DNA from: a bacterium
Lineage (GTDB): Bacteria > Ratteibacteria > UBA8468
Direction of reading: 5' to 3'
DNA: 5,889 nt
NCBI GenBank assembly: GCA_030672255.1
Contig: DAOVGU010000128.1
Coordinates: forward strand, 1 to 5,889
Under the pieces are notes generated by a model. That model saw only the letters and a program-made list of their open reading frames with translations, had not been told where the DNA came from and searched no databases. This document shows, piece after piece, positions 5,393-5,889 of this stretch. The stretch's first letter is position 1. Every line of letters starts with the position of its first letter. The position numbers were made by a program, and so were the translations under genes.

Positions 5393-5741
5393 ACTCCTTA
5401 TTGTGAATTCCCGGGGAGATATAAAGATAGGGATTTCTCCAGGGATCTAAAGGAACCTTTCCCTTTTCTAAGTATCCTCCCTCTCGCCATTTCTCAGGAA
5501 TCCGACCAAATGTAGGCAGTTCTACTAATGCCTCTAATCCCTGTTCAGTATCAGGATAGAAACCATTGTCAAGATAAAAGAGCCGCAGCGCCATCTCAAA
5601 ATTTTTGATTTGCACCATCGCTGCTGTTTGCTTGGCCTGCTCCACTCTGCCAAATATCCTGGGCATTACAATCATCGCAAGGGTGGAAAGAATGATTAAA
5701 ACAACCATCAACTCAATCAAAGTAAAACCTTTTTTACTCAT
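5307..5741 (-). CDS. gspG: Type II secretion system major pseudopilin GspG
   Basis: GspG is the major subunit of the periplasmic pseudopilus that pushes folded exoproteins through the secretin. The 144-residue protein has a four-residue basic leader, the prepilin-peptidase site KKG^FTLIE (cleavage after Gly5, with Glu at mature position 5), and a hydrophobic helix at about residues 6-27. The globular part has the family marks: YPDTEQGLEAL (62-72), the DPWRNPYLYISPG segment (99-111), and an acidic Gly-rich C-terminal loop, GRDGEEGGEEADKDIESW (123-140). That loop corresponds to the calcium-binding loop of known GspG proteins. Length is normal for the family. The ATG at 5741 gives a typical short leader. 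No Shine-Dalgarno sequence is visible upstream; instead a repeat with a run of C on the minus strand lies directly before the start. It is first in the gspGHIJKLM order and its 3' end overlaps gspH. Identification is close to certain. Confidence 0.97.
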   Translation of the reverse strand: MSKKGFTLIELMVVLIILSTLAMIVMPRIFGRVEQAKQTAAMVQIKNFEMALRLFYLDNGFYPDTEQGLEALVELPTFGRIPEKWREGGYLEKGKVPLDPWRNPYLYISPGIHNKEYDIVCYGRDGEEGGEEADKDIESWSIGE

Positions 5742-5753
5742 TGCATTAGGGGG

Positions 5754-5889
5754 TCAGGTCTCAACATTTGACAAAATGTCTATTTAGTGAATTGTCAAAT
5801 TCCGCTACTTACTAATCATACTATCTTCAGTAGGAATCTGGAGAGTCCACACTATCTTTAGGAACAGACTCCCAACTGTTGAGACCTGA
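5754..5889. mobile_element. Inverted-repeat element upstream of gspG, reaching the window edge
   Basis: TCAGGTCTCAACA at 5754-5766 and its exact reverse complement TGTTGAGACCTGA at 5877-5889 form a 13-bp terminal inverted repeat about 136 bp end to end. A run of five G (5749-5753) precedes the left end; whether it is matched beyond the right end cannot be seen. Inside, ATTTGACA (5766-5773) and TGTCAAAT (5793-5800) form a second inverted repeat. There is no open frame inside, so if mobile it would be a non-autonomous, MITE- or REP-like element. It occupies the whole upstream region of gspG, where a promoter might be expected; I see no convincing -35/-10 pair. Confidence 0.55.

Noticed and set aside
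238..5741. Type IV pilus operon instead of T2SS
   Set aside because: The GspG calcium-loop sequence, the GspK family motifs (DWLDADGT and the Y...PY..KN segment) and the G-H-I-J-K-L-M order are T2SS hallmarks. In a pilus operon PilM and PilN would be separate genes.
5766..5800. TTGACA on the minus strand upstream of gspG as a -35 promoter box
   Set aside because: It is part of the ATTTGACA/TGTCAAAT inverted repeat, and no TATAAT-like box is found at 16-18 bases. A promoter cannot be supported.

Overview
The window carries one cluster, all on the minus strand and read from the right edge to the left: gspG-gspH-gspI-gspJ-gspK-gspL-gspM. This is the canonical pseudopilin and inner-membrane-platform half of a type II secretion system (T2SS). 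The organism is best described as an uncultured diderm bacterium. Coding sequence is AT-rich, the genes are Lys/Glu/Ile/Leu-rich, none of the starts has a convincing Shine-Dalgarno sequence, and the spacers are packed with GC-richer 'ATTGCGA...GCAATGAC' palindromic repeats. Repeats of this kind are common in metagenome-derived lineages such as Omnitrophota, but no phylum can be fixed from this sequence alone.

Layout from right to left. 5742-5889 is non-coding and holds an inverted-repeat element that reaches the window edge. 5741-3695 holds gspG, gspH, gspI and gspJ, which overlap one another (up to 86 bp at G/H depending on the gspH start, 11 bp at H/I, 4 bp at I/J). 3694-3434 is a repeat-filled spacer, followed by gspK (3433-2537). 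2536-2453 is a second, short spacer made almost entirely of one repeat, followed by gspL. 970-736 is a third repeat-filled spacer, followed by gspM (735-238). 237-1 has no gene.

How the genes work together, from knowledge of the family: GspG is the major pseudopilin. GspH, I, J and K are the minor pseudopilins that form the tip and start assembly. All five carry the prepilin-peptidase site G^F followed by a hydrophobic helix. GspL (cytoplasmic actin-like domain, one membrane helix, periplasmic ferredoxin-like domain) and GspM (one helix, coiled coil, ferredoxin-like domain) link the cytoplasmic ATPase to the growing pseudopilus. The ATPase (gspE), platform protein (gspF), secretin (gspD), gspC and prepilin peptidase are not in this window and must lie elsewhere.

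The secretion genes themselves are ordinary. The unusual part is the density and placement of palindromic elements. One sits in frame in the leader of gspJ (exactly 144 bp between matching ends, giving a 65-residue leader). A second sits in frame in the periplasmic linker of gspL. A nearly identical 62/63-bp element flanks gspK on both sides in opposite orientation. A modular hairpin family fills the J/K and L/M spacers. The gspJ insertion resembles the in-frame palindromic elements known from Rickettsia, placed in a segment that prepilin peptidase would remove.
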